This document shows positions 26,113 to 33,972 of a DNA stretch of 64,000 bases, one piece after another. The notes beneath the pieces were generated by a model that was not told the DNA's origin, made no database searches, and saw only the letters and a list, made by a program, of their open reading frames with translations. A program made the position numbers and the translations under genes. Each line of letters starts with the position of its first letter. The first letter of the stretch is position 1. The DNA is taken from positions 62,001 through 126,000 of the forward strand of contig NZ_JAYMYY010000008.1 in NCBI RefSeq assembly GCF_039889165.1, written 5' to 3'. This DNA comes from Pseudocitrobacter cyperus. GTDB taxonomy: Bacteria > Pseudomonadota > Gammaproteobacteria > Enterobacterales > Enterobacteriaceae.

Positions 26113-27096
26113 ATGGCAACGCGCATTGAATTTGACAAGCATGGCGGCCCCGATGTTCTCAAAGCCGTGGAGTTCACTCCCGCCGATCCCGCCCACCATG
26201 AAGTGCAGGTCGAAAACAAGGCTATCGGCATAAATTATATTGATACCTATGTCCGCAGCGGCCTCTATCCGCCGCCGTCGCTGCCGAGCGGCCTCGGAAC
26301 GGAAGCGGCTGGGGTGGTCACTAAAATTGGTAAAGATGTCAGGCACGTCAACGTGGGTGATCGCGTGGTTTACGCCCAGTCCTCATCTGGCGCATACAGC
26401 ACTGTACATAATGTGGCTGAAGACAAAGTGGCGATATTACCGGACGCTATCTCTTTTGAGCAGGCTGCAGCCTCCTTCCTGAAAGGGCTGACGGTGTTCT
26501 ATCTGCTGCGCAAAACCTATGAAATTCAGCCTGATGAGCCGTTTCTTTTCCATGCGGCGGCGGGTGGCGTAGGGCTGATTGCCTGCCAGTGGGCGAAAGC
26601 GCTGGGCGCGAAGTTGATAGGTACCGTCGGTAGCGCGGAGAAAGGCGAACGCGCGCTGAAAGCGGGCGCATGGCAGGTGATTAACTATCGCGATGAAAAT
26701 ATCGTTGAGCGCGTAAAAGAGATTACCGGCGGTAAGAAAGTGCGCGTGGTGTATGACTCGGTCGGTAAAGATACCTGGGAGGCGTCGCTGGACTGCCTGC
26801 AACGCCGCGGATTAATGGTGAGTTTCGGTAATTCATCCGGGCCCGTGACGGGTGTGAATCTGGGTATCCTCAACCAGAAAGGCTCGCTGTATGTTACCCG
26901 CCCTTCCCTTTATGGCTACGTGAGCACGCGAGAAGAGCTACAGGAAGCAAGTAATGAGCTGTTCTCATTGATTGCCAGCGGCGTGATTAAAGTGGATGTG
27001 GCGGAAAAACAGAAGTTCAGGCTGACGGATGCAAAGCATGCGCATGAAGTGCTGGAGAGCCGGGCTACGCAGGGGTCAAGTTTGTTGATCCCTTAG
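26113..27096 (+). CDS. qor: NADPH-quinone oxidoreductase Qor
   Basis: A 327-residue zinc-independent MDR-family protein, the same length as E. coli Qor. The NADPH-binding loop is FLFHAAAGGVGLIACQWAKA, and the quinone-site residues are in AIGINYIDTYVRSGLYPPPS. It reduces quinones using NADPH, related to zeta-crystallin. ATG 26113 has AGGAGG seven bases upstream; the longer open frame from 25849 runs antisense inside dnaB and is not real. A terminator follows at once. Confidence 0.96.
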   Translation: MATRIEFDKHGGPDVLKAVEFTPADPAHHEVQVENKAIGINYIDTYVRSGLYPPPSLPSGLGTEAAGVVTKIGKDVRHVNVGDRVVYAQSSSGAYSTVHNVAEDKVAILPDAISFEQAAASFLKGLTVFYLLRKTYEIQPDEPFLFHAAAGGVGLIACQWAKALGAKLIGTVGSAEKGERALKAGAWQVINYRDENIVERVKEITGGKKVRVVYDSVGKDTWEASLDCLQRRGLMVSFGNSSGPVTGVNLGILNQKGSLYVTRPSLYGYVSTREELQEASNELFSLIASGVIKVDVAEKQKFRLTDAKHAHEVLESRATQGSSLLIP

Positions 27097-27104
27097 AAAA
27101 GCTT

Positions 27105-27137
27105 AGGGCTTCCACATGGGAAGCCCTTACTTTTTTT
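27105..27137 (+). terminator. qor terminator
   Basis: Stem AGGGCTTCC/GGAAGCCCT followed by TAC and seven T residues. Confidence 0.92.
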
Positions 27138-27261
27138 AGTTCGGCTGTATGTAGGGTACAGCTCGATGAATTTGTCAGCGGCGTAATAGTGACAGATTTA
27201 CTACGCGAAACCTATGCCGTTTTATGCAAAATGTCTATTGTGTGACGAACCCCTCAATACC

Positions 27262-27516
27262 TTAGTAACGCCAACGGTTATTACTCCGGTATGCCCGGCG
27301 ATACTCGGGAATTTTCGGCGATTTAATCGCCCGAATTACCCACACAACCGCTATCGCCAGCAGCAGCCAGGGCAGCAATTTAATCATCAAAGCAAACAGA
27401 CCGCCGACAAACATCAGCGCCGTGGCGACAAAAAGCGCAGCAATAATGCCCAGTAGTGAAATGCCCGTCACCAGCAGCATCACGAAAAATCCAATCACAA
27501 ATAGCAGTTCGAGCAT
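27262..27516 (-). CDS. pspG: Phage shock protein G
   Basis: An 84-residue inner-membrane protein with two hydrophobic stretches (MLELLFVIGFFVMLLVTGIS and LLPWLLLAIAVVWVIRAI) and a basic tail ending YRRAYRSNNRWRY, as in E. coli PspG (YjbO). It is an effector of the phage-shock response to membrane stress. A sigma-54 promoter lies 39 bp upstream, fitting PspF control. Confidence 0.95.
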   Translation of the reverse strand: MLELLFVIGFFVMLLVTGISLLGIIAALFVATALMFVGGLFALMIKLLPWLLLAIAVVWVIRAIKSPKIPEYRRAYRSNNRWRY

Positions 27517-27554
27517 GGCTCTCTCCCAAAGATATATTCATTCTCTGTTTGCTA

Positions 27555-27573
27555 TTACAAGATTCATGCCAAA
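27555..27573 (-). promoter_or_regulatory. Sigma-54 promoter of pspG
   Basis: On the minus strand TTTGGCATGAATCTTGTAA has GG (-24) and a TTG (-12) element with the correct spacing. PspF-driven sigma-54 transcription is known for pspG. Confidence 0.8.
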
Positions 27574-27597
27574 CTTAAACTATTGATTTTAAAAAGA

Positions 27598-27625
27598 CAC
27601 GCCCGGCAACAGTGTGCCGGGCGTG
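27598..27625 (-). terminator. dusA terminator
   Basis: CACGCCCGGCA/TGCCGGGCGTG stem; on the minus strand it is followed by TCTTTTT. It lies 28 bp after the dusA stop. Confidence 0.85.
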
Positions 27626-27653
27626 GTGAATTTGACCAGGTTTTAGTGAAATT

Positions 27654-28649
27654 TTAACGCTTGTCAGCAACCAGCTTGAGAGCATGCTCCAGCACGTTAA
27701 TATCCGCCCCGGCTTTGTGGGCGTTTTCACTCAGATAACGACGCCACTGGCGCGCGCCCGGAATGCCCTGGAACAGCCCCAGCATATGGCGGGTGACGTG
27801 GCCCAGATAGGTGCCATTGCTCAGCTCACGCTCAATGTAGGGATACATTGAGCGCACGACCGCAACCGGGTCTACATCCGCACCATCAACACCGAAGATT
27901 TCACGGTCAACCGTCGCGAGAATGCCGGGGTTCTGATATGCCTCACGCCCCACCATGACGCCGTCCATATACTCCAGATGGCTTTTCGCCTCTTCCAGCG
28001 ATTTGATGCCACCATTAATCGACATTGTCAGATGCGGGAAGTCGCGCTTCAGTTGATACACTCGCGGGTAATCCAGCGGGGGGATTTCACGGTTTTCTTT
28101 CGGGCTAAGGCCAGAGAGCCAGGCTTTTCGCGCGTGGATGATAAACATCTCGCACTCGCCGCGCTCGGCGACGGTGTTGATAAAGTCGCAAAGAAATTCG
28201 TAGCTATCCTGATCGTCAATGCCAATCCGGGTTTTCACCGTGACGGGAATCGACACCACATCGCGCATCGCTTTTACGCAGTCGGCCACCAGTTGAGCGT
28301 TCCCCATCAGACAGGCGCCAAACATACCGTTCTGCACACGATCGGACGGACAGCCGACGTTGAGGTTGATTTCGTCATAGCCGCGCGCTTCCGCCAGCTT
28401 CGCACACTGCGCAAGCTGGGCCGGGTCGCTACCGCCAAGCTGCAACGCAACCGGATGCTCTTCCTCGCTATAAGCCAGGTAATCGCCCTTGCCATGAATA
28501 ATCGCCCCGGTAGTGACCATTTCCGTGTACAGCAACGTATGTCGTGACAGTTGACGCAGGAAGTAGCGGCAATGTCTGTCAGTCCAGTCGAGCATCGGCG
28601 CGATAGAGAAACGGTGTGCAGGGAAAACGGCGGACGAAGATTCTGACAT
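27654..28649 (-). CDS. dusA: tRNA-dihydrouridine synthase A
   Basis: A 331-residue FMN-dependent TIM-barrel enzyme that makes dihydrouridine at positions 20/20a of tRNA. The catalytic cysteine is Cys100 in INLNVGCPSDRVQNGMFGAC. Other conserved segments are APMLDWTDRHCRYFLR at the start, VTVKTRIGIDD and SINGGI for FMN and phosphate. dusA is a common attachment gene for phages, but here its 5' end is followed by normal sequence and no integrase is seen. Confidence 0.97.
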   Translation of the reverse strand: MSESSSAVFPAHRFSIAPMLDWTDRHCRYFLRQLSRHTLLYTEMVTTGAIIHGKGDYLAYSEEEHPVALQLGGSDPAQLAQCAKLAEARGYDEINLNVGCPSDRVQNGMFGACLMGNAQLVADCVKAMRDVVSIPVTVKTRIGIDDQDSYEFLCDFINTVAERGECEMFIIHARKAWLSGLSPKENREIPPLDYPRVYQLKRDFPHLTMSINGGIKSLEEAKSHLEYMDGVMVGREAYQNPGILATVDREIFGVDGADVDPVAVVRSMYPYIERELSNGTYLGHVTRHMLGLFQGIPGARQWRRYLSENAHKAGADINVLEHALKLVADKR

Positions 28650-28716
28650 GGCGATTATTTAAGCATTCTGAAAAAGGGGCGCTACTATAGCACAAAGCAA
28701 AAGCGGAGATCATGTC

Positions 28717-28790
28717 GCTCACCCGGTGGCGCTGCGCTTGCCGGGCCAACAGGATCAGCACCATTTGCTACGCAGCGCCATCCGGTAAAA
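28717..28790. repeat. Two inverted REP-like units (BIME)
   Basis: ACCCGGTGGCGCTGCGCTTG then CCGGGCC, facing GCTACGCAGCGCCATCCGGT. The two REP-like units are in opposite orientation 25 bp apart, between the divergent dusA 5' side and the stop of the traF-like gene. Confidence 0.75.
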
Positions 28791-28794
28791 AACA

Positions 28795-30105
28795 TCAGAA
28801 CGTCACGCTTAACTGCGCCCCTGCCCCCCAGGTTTCATCCTCACCAACCAGCCCCATCAGATCGACATGCACACGGTTAAACGGTGCGAACCCCACACCT
28901 CCGGTGAACACATTACTGTCGTTGTTCTTCACATCCGCACGATAACCGGCGCGCACGGCGAGCCAGTCGAGGGGGCGCACTTCGGCCCCCACACCAACAT
29001 ATTGCGAATTTTCTTCGCTTTTGAAGCCCTTTGTTTCAGTCAGGTCACCGTCGGCGCTCACCGTTATCAGATCGTTATGCCACGCCACTCCGGCAGTCAC
29101 CAGCGGGCGGATCTGATAAGTATCTTTATAGTTGGTGGTAACACCCGTTTCCCCATTGGTGATAAAGACATCTTTCGTGTCGATATCCCGGGAGATCAGG
29201 TTTTGCCCGCTCACGCCCACCGTCCAGTTTTCGCCAAAGTCCGCCGCAATACCGGCATCGACGTTAAAGCCGGTGTCATCATTGCGATAGCGGCTGCTGT
29301 TCCAGTCGCTGCTGTCGTAGTTATAGACAGAAGTGGTGTAGTTATAGAGCCAGGTTTTTTGCAGTTTTGGCGTGATGCCGACGGAAACCGGCACTTCGCC
29401 CAACTGGAATTGCCGTGCAACCGCCACGCCATAATCAGAGACAATCGCCACGCGCCCGGACGCGGTAGAATTAAGATGTTTGGTAATTTCATCAGAACCC
29501 CCGACCACAGCCTTCCCGGCTTCGATAATCGCGGTTGTCTGGCTACCTTCGATACCGCGCAGATAATCAATATCGCCCTGGTCGATTGAGGAACTGACTC
29601 GCCCGTGCGCATAGGCTTTGGTGACAAACGCCACCGAGAGCACATCGTTTGGAATGCTGACTGCAATCCCCGCCCCGCCGCTGGCCCGCGCGGTTTTCCC
29701 CTTCAGATAGTCCAGCTCATTCGCCAAATCGCCAGCGGCTCCCTGAAACTGCCCTAACGTACCCTGCGGGTCGAGTAAAATATCCTCCAGTGTCAAATCA
29801 TTAAGTACGCCGCGATAGTGATTAACTTTGTCGTTAATCTCGTCGATTTCATCCTGGAGGTTATCTTTGTCAGAAATTTGTGCCCCAACGGCGGGAAGAA
29901 TAACCGTAATGTCATCGTCCGGTTTGGCCTTCGCCAGCAGCGCCGGGTTAATCAGCACGCCACTTCCGTAGTTTGCCGATGCGACGCCGGTTCCCCCCAT
30001 CGCATCATTACGCGCTTCTGACCAGGTATTGGCGGCAAACGCCTGATTTGCCATAAACAAAGATGCCGTAAGCGGGAGAATCGTGTTTCTCATGTTTTTT
30101 TTCAC
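28795..30105 (-). CDS. TraF-like conjugal-transfer-family outer-surface protein
   Basis: About 436 residues with a cleavable signal (MRNTILPLTASLFMANQAFA, cut near AFA-ANTW). The body, with ARNDAMGGTGVASANYGSGV near the start and regular amphipathic strands ending in AGAQLSVTF, fits the TraF_2/plasmid TraF-like family, probably an outer-membrane beta-barrel; the C-terminal Phe fits BAM recognition. I chose GTG 30105 (KKNMRNT) because GGA lies nearby; ATG 30093 is also possible. Despite the family name, no conjugation genes are near. Its role is unknown, and E. coli K-12 has no gene between dusA and zur. Confidence 0.75.
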   Translation of the reverse strand: MKKNMRNTILPLTASLFMANQAFAANTWSEARNDAMGGTGVASANYGSGVLINPALLAKAKPDDDITVILPAVGAQISDKDNLQDEIDEINDKVNHYRGVLNDLTLEDILLDPQGTLGQFQGAAGDLANELDYLKGKTARASGGAGIAVSIPNDVLSVAFVTKAYAHGRVSSSIDQGDIDYLRGIEGSQTTAIIEAGKAVVGGSDEITKHLNSTASGRVAIVSDYGVAVARQFQLGEVPVSVGITPKLQKTWLYNYTTSVYNYDSSDWNSSRYRNDDTGFNVDAGIAADFGENWTVGVSGQNLISRDIDTKDVFITNGETGVTTNYKDTYQIRPLVTAGVAWHNDLITVSADGDLTETKGFKSEENSQYVGVGAEVRPLDWLAVRAGYRADVKNNDSNVFTGGVGFAPFNRVHVDLMGLVGEDETWGAGAQLSVTF

Positions 30106-30418
30106 AGTTATTCCGTTCATTTGCAGGTGAATACGCCCCATACCCATGAAGCATAAGGGAGAACTTTTGCTGTGAATGCGTTGAATTGAGAGGAAAAAAT
30201 ACAGGATATATCAGGATTATTGGCAATTTATAATTATGATTAACGTCCGCTTTATTTATAGATGAGGTCAAAAGCGCTTCCCAGCTTTTCTCGCGTTGTC
30301 GGCAAGAAATAGTGATGTTTAGGATTTACCTCAGATTGGCGATTATTCAGGCACTCGGTGTTTTTGCCATAACATGGTAAAGTAGAGGTCTATTTCCCCC
30401 GTATCACGAGGACGCAAA

Positions 30419-30934
30419 ATGGATAAGACCACTTCGCAAGAGATGTTGGCGCAGGCTGAAAAGCTCTGTGCGCAGCGCGGTGTGCGCCTGACTCCACAAC
30501 GTCTGGAAGTGCTGCGTCTGCTGAGCCTGCAGCAGGGGGCAATCAGCGCCTACGATTTGCTCGATTTGCTACGCGTCAAAGAGCCGCAAGCCAAGCCGCC
30601 TACCGTTTATCGGGCGCTGGAGTTTTTACTCGAGCAGGGGTTTGTACATAAGGTCGAGTCCACCAACAGCTACGTGCTCTGTCATCTCTTTGACCAGCCA
30701 ACGCATACCTCAGCGATGTTTATCTGCGATCGCTGCGGTGTGGTGAAAGAAGAGTGTGCGGAGGGCGTGGAAGATATCATGCACATGGTTGCCGCCCGAA
30801 TGGGCTTTGCGCTGCGTCATAATGTGATTGAGGCGCATGGCCTGTGTGCAGAATGCGTGGAAGTAGAGGCCTGCCGTTCACACGAACATTGCCACCACGA
30901 CCACACCATTCAGATTAAGAAAAAGGCACGTTAA
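30419..30934 (+). CDS. zur: Zinc uptake regulator Zur
   Basis: A 171-residue Fur-family repressor. Winged helix: GVRLTPQRLEVLRLLSLQQG and KPPTVYRALEFLLEQGFVHK. Zinc ligands are in SAMFICDRCGVVKEE, AHGLCAECVE and a His/Cys-rich tail CRSHEHCHHDHT. With zinc bound it represses znuABC and zinc-independent ribosomal proteins. Length and motifs equal E. coli Zur. Confidence 0.97.
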   Translation: MDKTTSQEMLAQAEKLCAQRGVRLTPQRLEVLRLLSLQQGAISAYDLLDLLRVKEPQAKPPTVYRALEFLLEQGFVHKVESTNSYVLCHLFDQPTHTSAMFICDRCGVVKEECAEGVEDIMHMVAARMGFALRHNVIEAHGLCAECVEVEACRSHEHCHHDHTIQIKKKAR

Positions 30935-31013
30935 TTCGAGGGTTGGCACATCCTTGTACCTGCGGGCAGGTTACGCTCATTGAGGGGAGTTGAGCGTGGT
31001 GCCGTCAGCGTGA

Positions 31014-31223
31014 CTACCAATGATAGTCGTTACGGGTTTCCCAGTCTTTGACCTCTTTTTCGGCCTGATCTTTCGCGTATCCATACCGCTCCTGGATTTT
31101 CCCGACAAGCTGATCGCGTTTACCTTCGACGACGGTCATATCATCGTCGGTCAGTTTGCCCCATTGTTCTTTCGCTTTACCTTTGAACTGTTTCCAGTTA
31201 CCGCTGAGTTCGTCTTTATTCAT
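31014..31223 (-). CDS. yjbJ: CsbD-family stress protein YjbJ
   Basis: A 69-residue CsbD-family protein (MNKDELSGNWKQFKGKAKEQ...ETRNDYHW), abundant in stationary phase and osmotic stress in E. coli. Two ATG codons are adjacent; the second (31223) has better spacing (seven bases) from AGGAG and matches the usual 69-residue length. Function unknown; acidic and helical, no cysteine. Confidence 0.95.
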   Translation of the reverse strand: MNKDELSGNWKQFKGKAKEQWGKLTDDDMTVVEGKRDQLVGKIQERYGYAKDQAEKEVKDWETRNDYHW

Positions 31224-31331
31224 CATCGGCTCCTTATCGTTCGATCATGGTTGCGTTATCGCATCGTCCTTCGACGTTCATTTCTGCTGAACGTGATAAT
31301 AAGTGTAGATGAGGATATCGCCGATGATTCA

Positions 31332-32687
31332 CTATTCAGAATCTTTAACCATCGGGTGAGATGAGGGGGCGGCAAACCACGTCCCATTCTGCCAATGGCG
31401 ACGCCAGATAACTGCCAGAGACAGCCCACGCAGAGCAAGGAAGACCGCCAGCGCCAGCCACAGGCCATGATTGCCCAACATCGGTACTGTCAGGAGCGTC
31501 AGGGCAAAACCCGCGGCAGCAACCGCCATACTGTTACGCATCTCCGCGCCGCGCGTCGCACCAATAAACATGCCATCCAGCAGATAACACCAGACACCAA
31601 TCACCGGAAGCACCGCCTGCCAGAATACGTAGCGATCGGCAAGCTGCTGCAGGGAGGGTAATGACGTCAACATTGCGACGATGTGCCCGCCAGCCAGCGC
31701 GTAAACCAGCGCAAAAGCCAGTGCGACGATCCCCGCCTGGCGGCAGGCCGCGCGCCAGACGCTGAGTAACTGACTGTCATCACGCGCACCGTAAGCCTGC
31801 CCGGAGTGCGCCTCAACGGCATAAGCGAAGCCATCCAGCGCATAGGCGGTGAAGGTGAGCATCGTCATCAACACCGCGTTAACCGCGACGACATCGCTAC
31901 CCAGCCGCGCACCAAACACAGTCAACGCGCCAAAGCAAAGCTGAAGTAATAACGAGCGCAGCATGATGTCGCGATTGAGCGCCAGCAGGCTACGGATGTT
32001 GCCGCGCCAGGCCATTTTCAGCATTGCAACCGAAATGCCCCGCAGAACCAGCACCTTGCGCGCCATCAGCAGGCCGATTGCCATGGTGGCATATTCGGCG
32101 ATGACCGTTGCCAGCGCGGCACCCTGCACATTCATGTGCAGGCCCATCACCAGCCAGAGGTCGAGGACGATATTCAGAATATTACCGACAATCAGCAGGA
32201 TAACCGGAGCCCGGGCGTACTGAACACCCAGCAACCGGCCCAACAGCACCAGGTTCGCCAGCGATGCCGGCGCACTCAGCCAGCGGATTTCAAGAAAACG
32301 CCGCGCCTGCTCCAGCACCGCATCGCTGCCACCGACAATAGCAAGCGCCAGATTAATCAGCGGCTCTTTGAACAGTACGATAAGTAGCCCCGCCCCCAGC
32401 GCCAGCAGCAGCGGCTGCACCAGCGCGCGAGCCAGACGAACAGGGTCTTTCGCGCCAAAAGCCTGCGCGGTCAAACCGGTCGTGCTCATACGTAAAAAAA
32501 GCAGCAGCATAAACAGGAAGCTGGTTGCCGTTGCGCCAATCGCCACGCCGCCGAGGTACACCGCACTATCGAGATGGCCAATCACCGCGGTATCCACCAG
32601 GCCCAGCAGGGGAACCGTGATATTGGAGAAAATCATGGGAAGGGCGAGACGCCATAATGCCTTGTCGGCAGCCGTGAAGAGCGACAT
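31332..32687 (-). CDS. dinF: MATE-family efflux protein DinF
   Basis: A 451-residue MATE transporter with 12 hydrophobic segments, close to E. coli DinF (LALPMIFSNITVPLLGLVDT at the start, HSGQAYGARD in the middle). DinF is SOS-induced with lexA and linked to tolerance of oxidative stress and bile salts. I start at ATG 32687 (MSLFTAADKALWRL); the frame extends to 32729 but would enter the lexA-dinF hairpin. The ribosome site is poor, suggesting low or coupled translation. Confidence 0.93.
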   Translation of the reverse strand: MSLFTAADKALWRLALPMIFSNITVPLLGLVDTAVIGHLDSAVYLGGVAIGATATSFLFMLLLFLRMSTTGLTAQAFGAKDPVRLARALVQPLLLALGAGLLIVLFKEPLINLALAIVGGSDAVLEQARRFLEIRWLSAPASLANLVLLGRLLGVQYARAPVILLIVGNILNIVLDLWLVMGLHMNVQGAALATVIAEYATMAIGLLMARKVLVLRGISVAMLKMAWRGNIRSLLALNRDIMLRSLLLQLCFGALTVFGARLGSDVVAVNAVLMTMLTFTAYALDGFAYAVEAHSGQAYGARDDSQLLSVWRAACRQAGIVALAFALVYALAGGHIVAMLTSLPSLQQLADRYVFWQAVLPVIGVWCYLLDGMFIGATRGAEMRNSMAVAAAGFALTLLTVPMLGNHGLWLALAVFLALRGLSLAVIWRRHWQNGTWFAAPSSHPMVKDSE

Positions 32688-32717
32688 GGTTAGGAACCTG
32701 AACAGAAAAGAGAACGA

Positions 32718-32742
32718 ACAACGGCGCATGATGCGCCGTTGT
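32718..32742 (-). terminator. Hairpin between lexA and dinF
   Basis: ACAACGGCGCATGATGCGCC followed by GTTGT forms a near-perfect 12-bp stem 13 bp after lexA. With only weak T content downstream (GTTCTCTTTTCTG), it may act as a partial terminator, lowering dinF relative to lexA. Confidence 0.65.
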
Positions 32743-32755
32743 TATCGGGAGAGGA

Positions 32756-33364
32756 TTACAGCCATTCGCCGTTGCGGATCACGCCAACGGCCAGCCCTTC
32801 AATGGAGAAGTTCTGACGGCGAAGATCGACGACAATCGGGGAAAACTCGCTGTTTTCCGGCAACAGTTCAACGACGTTGCCCTGTTTTTTCAGGCGTTTC
32901 ACGGTCACTTCTTCGTCGATGCGAGCCACGACGACCTGGCCATTTCGAACATCCTGCGTTTTATGCACCGCGAGCAGGTCGCCATCCATAATGCCGATGT
33001 CTTTCATCGACATACCGCTAACCCGCAGCAGGAAGTCGGCATTCGGTTTGAACAGCGACGGGTCAACCTGGTAGTGACCTTCAATATGCTGCTGCGCCAG
33101 CAGCGGCTCACCGGCGGCGACCCGGCCAATCAGCGGCAGGCCGGTTTCTTCTTCCACCAGCAAGCGAATGCCGCGCGATGCGCCCGAAACAATTTCAATG
33201 ACGCCTTTGCGCGCCAGCGCTTTCAGATGCTCTTCCGCCGCATTCGGGGACCGGAACCCCAGGCGCTGAGCAATTTCCGCACGTGTTGGCGGCATGCCCG
33301 TTTGGCCGATATGATCTCGAATGAGATCAAACACCTCTTGCTGCCTGGTCGTTAACGCTTTCAT
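32756..33364 (-). CDS. lexA: SOS repressor LexA
   Basis: A 202-residue repressor. Winged helix-turn-helix at residues 1-70 (PPTRAEIAQRLGFRSPNAAE). The self-cleavage site is Ala84-Gly85 (RVAAGEPLL) with the catalytic dyad Ser119 (GMSMKD) and Lys156 (TVKRLKK), all at E. coli numbers. RecA filaments on single-stranded DNA trigger cleavage and SOS induction. Two LexA boxes upstream provide autoregulation; dinF is downstream. Confidence 0.99.
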   Translation of the reverse strand: MKALTTRQQEVFDLIRDHIGQTGMPPTRAEIAQRLGFRSPNAAEEHLKALARKGVIEIVSGASRGIRLLVEEETGLPLIGRVAAGEPLLAQQHIEGHYQVDPSLFKPNADFLLRVSGMSMKDIGIMDGDLLAVHKTQDVRNGQVVVARIDEEVTVKRLKKQGNVVELLPENSEFSPIVVDLRRQNFSIEGLAVGVIRNGEWL

Positions 33365-33372
33365 TCCGCCCC

Positions 33373-33388
33373 CTGGGTGTATATACAG
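33373..33388. promoter_or_regulatory. LexA box 1 of lexA
   Basis: CTGGGTGTATATACAG matches the LexA consensus, only 9 bp from the lexA start, as in E. coli. Confidence 0.92.
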
Positions 33389-33393
33389 TTATG

Positions 33394-33409
33394 CTGTGAG
33401 TATATACAG
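33394..33409. promoter_or_regulatory. LexA box 2 of lexA
   Basis: CTGTGAGTATATACAG, 21 bp from box 1 (two helical turns), which gives cooperative autoregulation as in E. coli. Confidence 0.93.
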
Positions 33410-33473
33410 TTGATGGCTATTTTGGAACCGCAAAACACACAAAATACAGGAGTTTTCGCAGATTATGCGAGAC

Positions 33474-33845
33474 TCAGCGGAAAAGCGGCCACAGCAACAT
33501 AGCCCAGGTCATCAGCGCAACGAAAATCGCCAGCAGCACCGCCGCCGACCCCATATCTTTCGCCCGTCCGGAGAGTTCGTGATACTCAGAACCAATACGG
33601 TCAACCACCGCTTCCAGCGCACTATTGAGAATTTCCACTATCATCACCAAAAGAACAGAGCCAATCAGTAATACGCGCGTAATGGCGTCTACATCCAGCC
33701 AGCAGGCGATGATAATGGCCACAACCGAGGCGACCCCTTCCTGGCGAAACGCGGCTTCATTGACCCACGCCGCACGAAAACCTTTCCAGGAATAACCAGC
33801 CGCTTTGATAATTCGGGTGAGTCCAGTGGTATTATTGGCCATCAA
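33474..33845 (-). CDS. dgkA: Diacylglycerol kinase DgkA
   Basis: A 123-residue inner-membrane lipid kinase with three membrane helices. The signature VEILNSALEAVVDRIGSEYH carries the catalytic glutamate, followed by RAKDMGSAAVLLAI. It phosphorylates diacylglycerol released by membrane-derived oligosaccharide synthesis back to phosphatidate. It is divergent from plsB, another phospholipid gene, as in E. coli. Confidence 0.97.
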   Translation of the reverse strand: MMANNTTGLTRIIKAAGYSWKGFRAAWVNEAAFRQEGVASVVAIIIACWLDVDAITRVLLIGSVLLVMIVEILNSALEAVVDRIGSEYHELSGRAKDMGSAAVLLAIFVALMTWAMLLWPLFR

Positions 33846-33972
33846 ATAGAACCTTTTAGCGTTATACGCATCAATGACAGTAGTTGTTATCGGCGGTAGA
33901 ACAGAAATCCTGCTGACTTTCTGATATTCTTGCCGCGCATTTGCATGATTAACCAGAGGCTTTACATCGTTT

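Noticed and set aside
27654..28649. dusA as a prophage integration site
   Set aside because: dusA is a known target for some phages, but both flanks are ordinary and there is no integrase or repeat.
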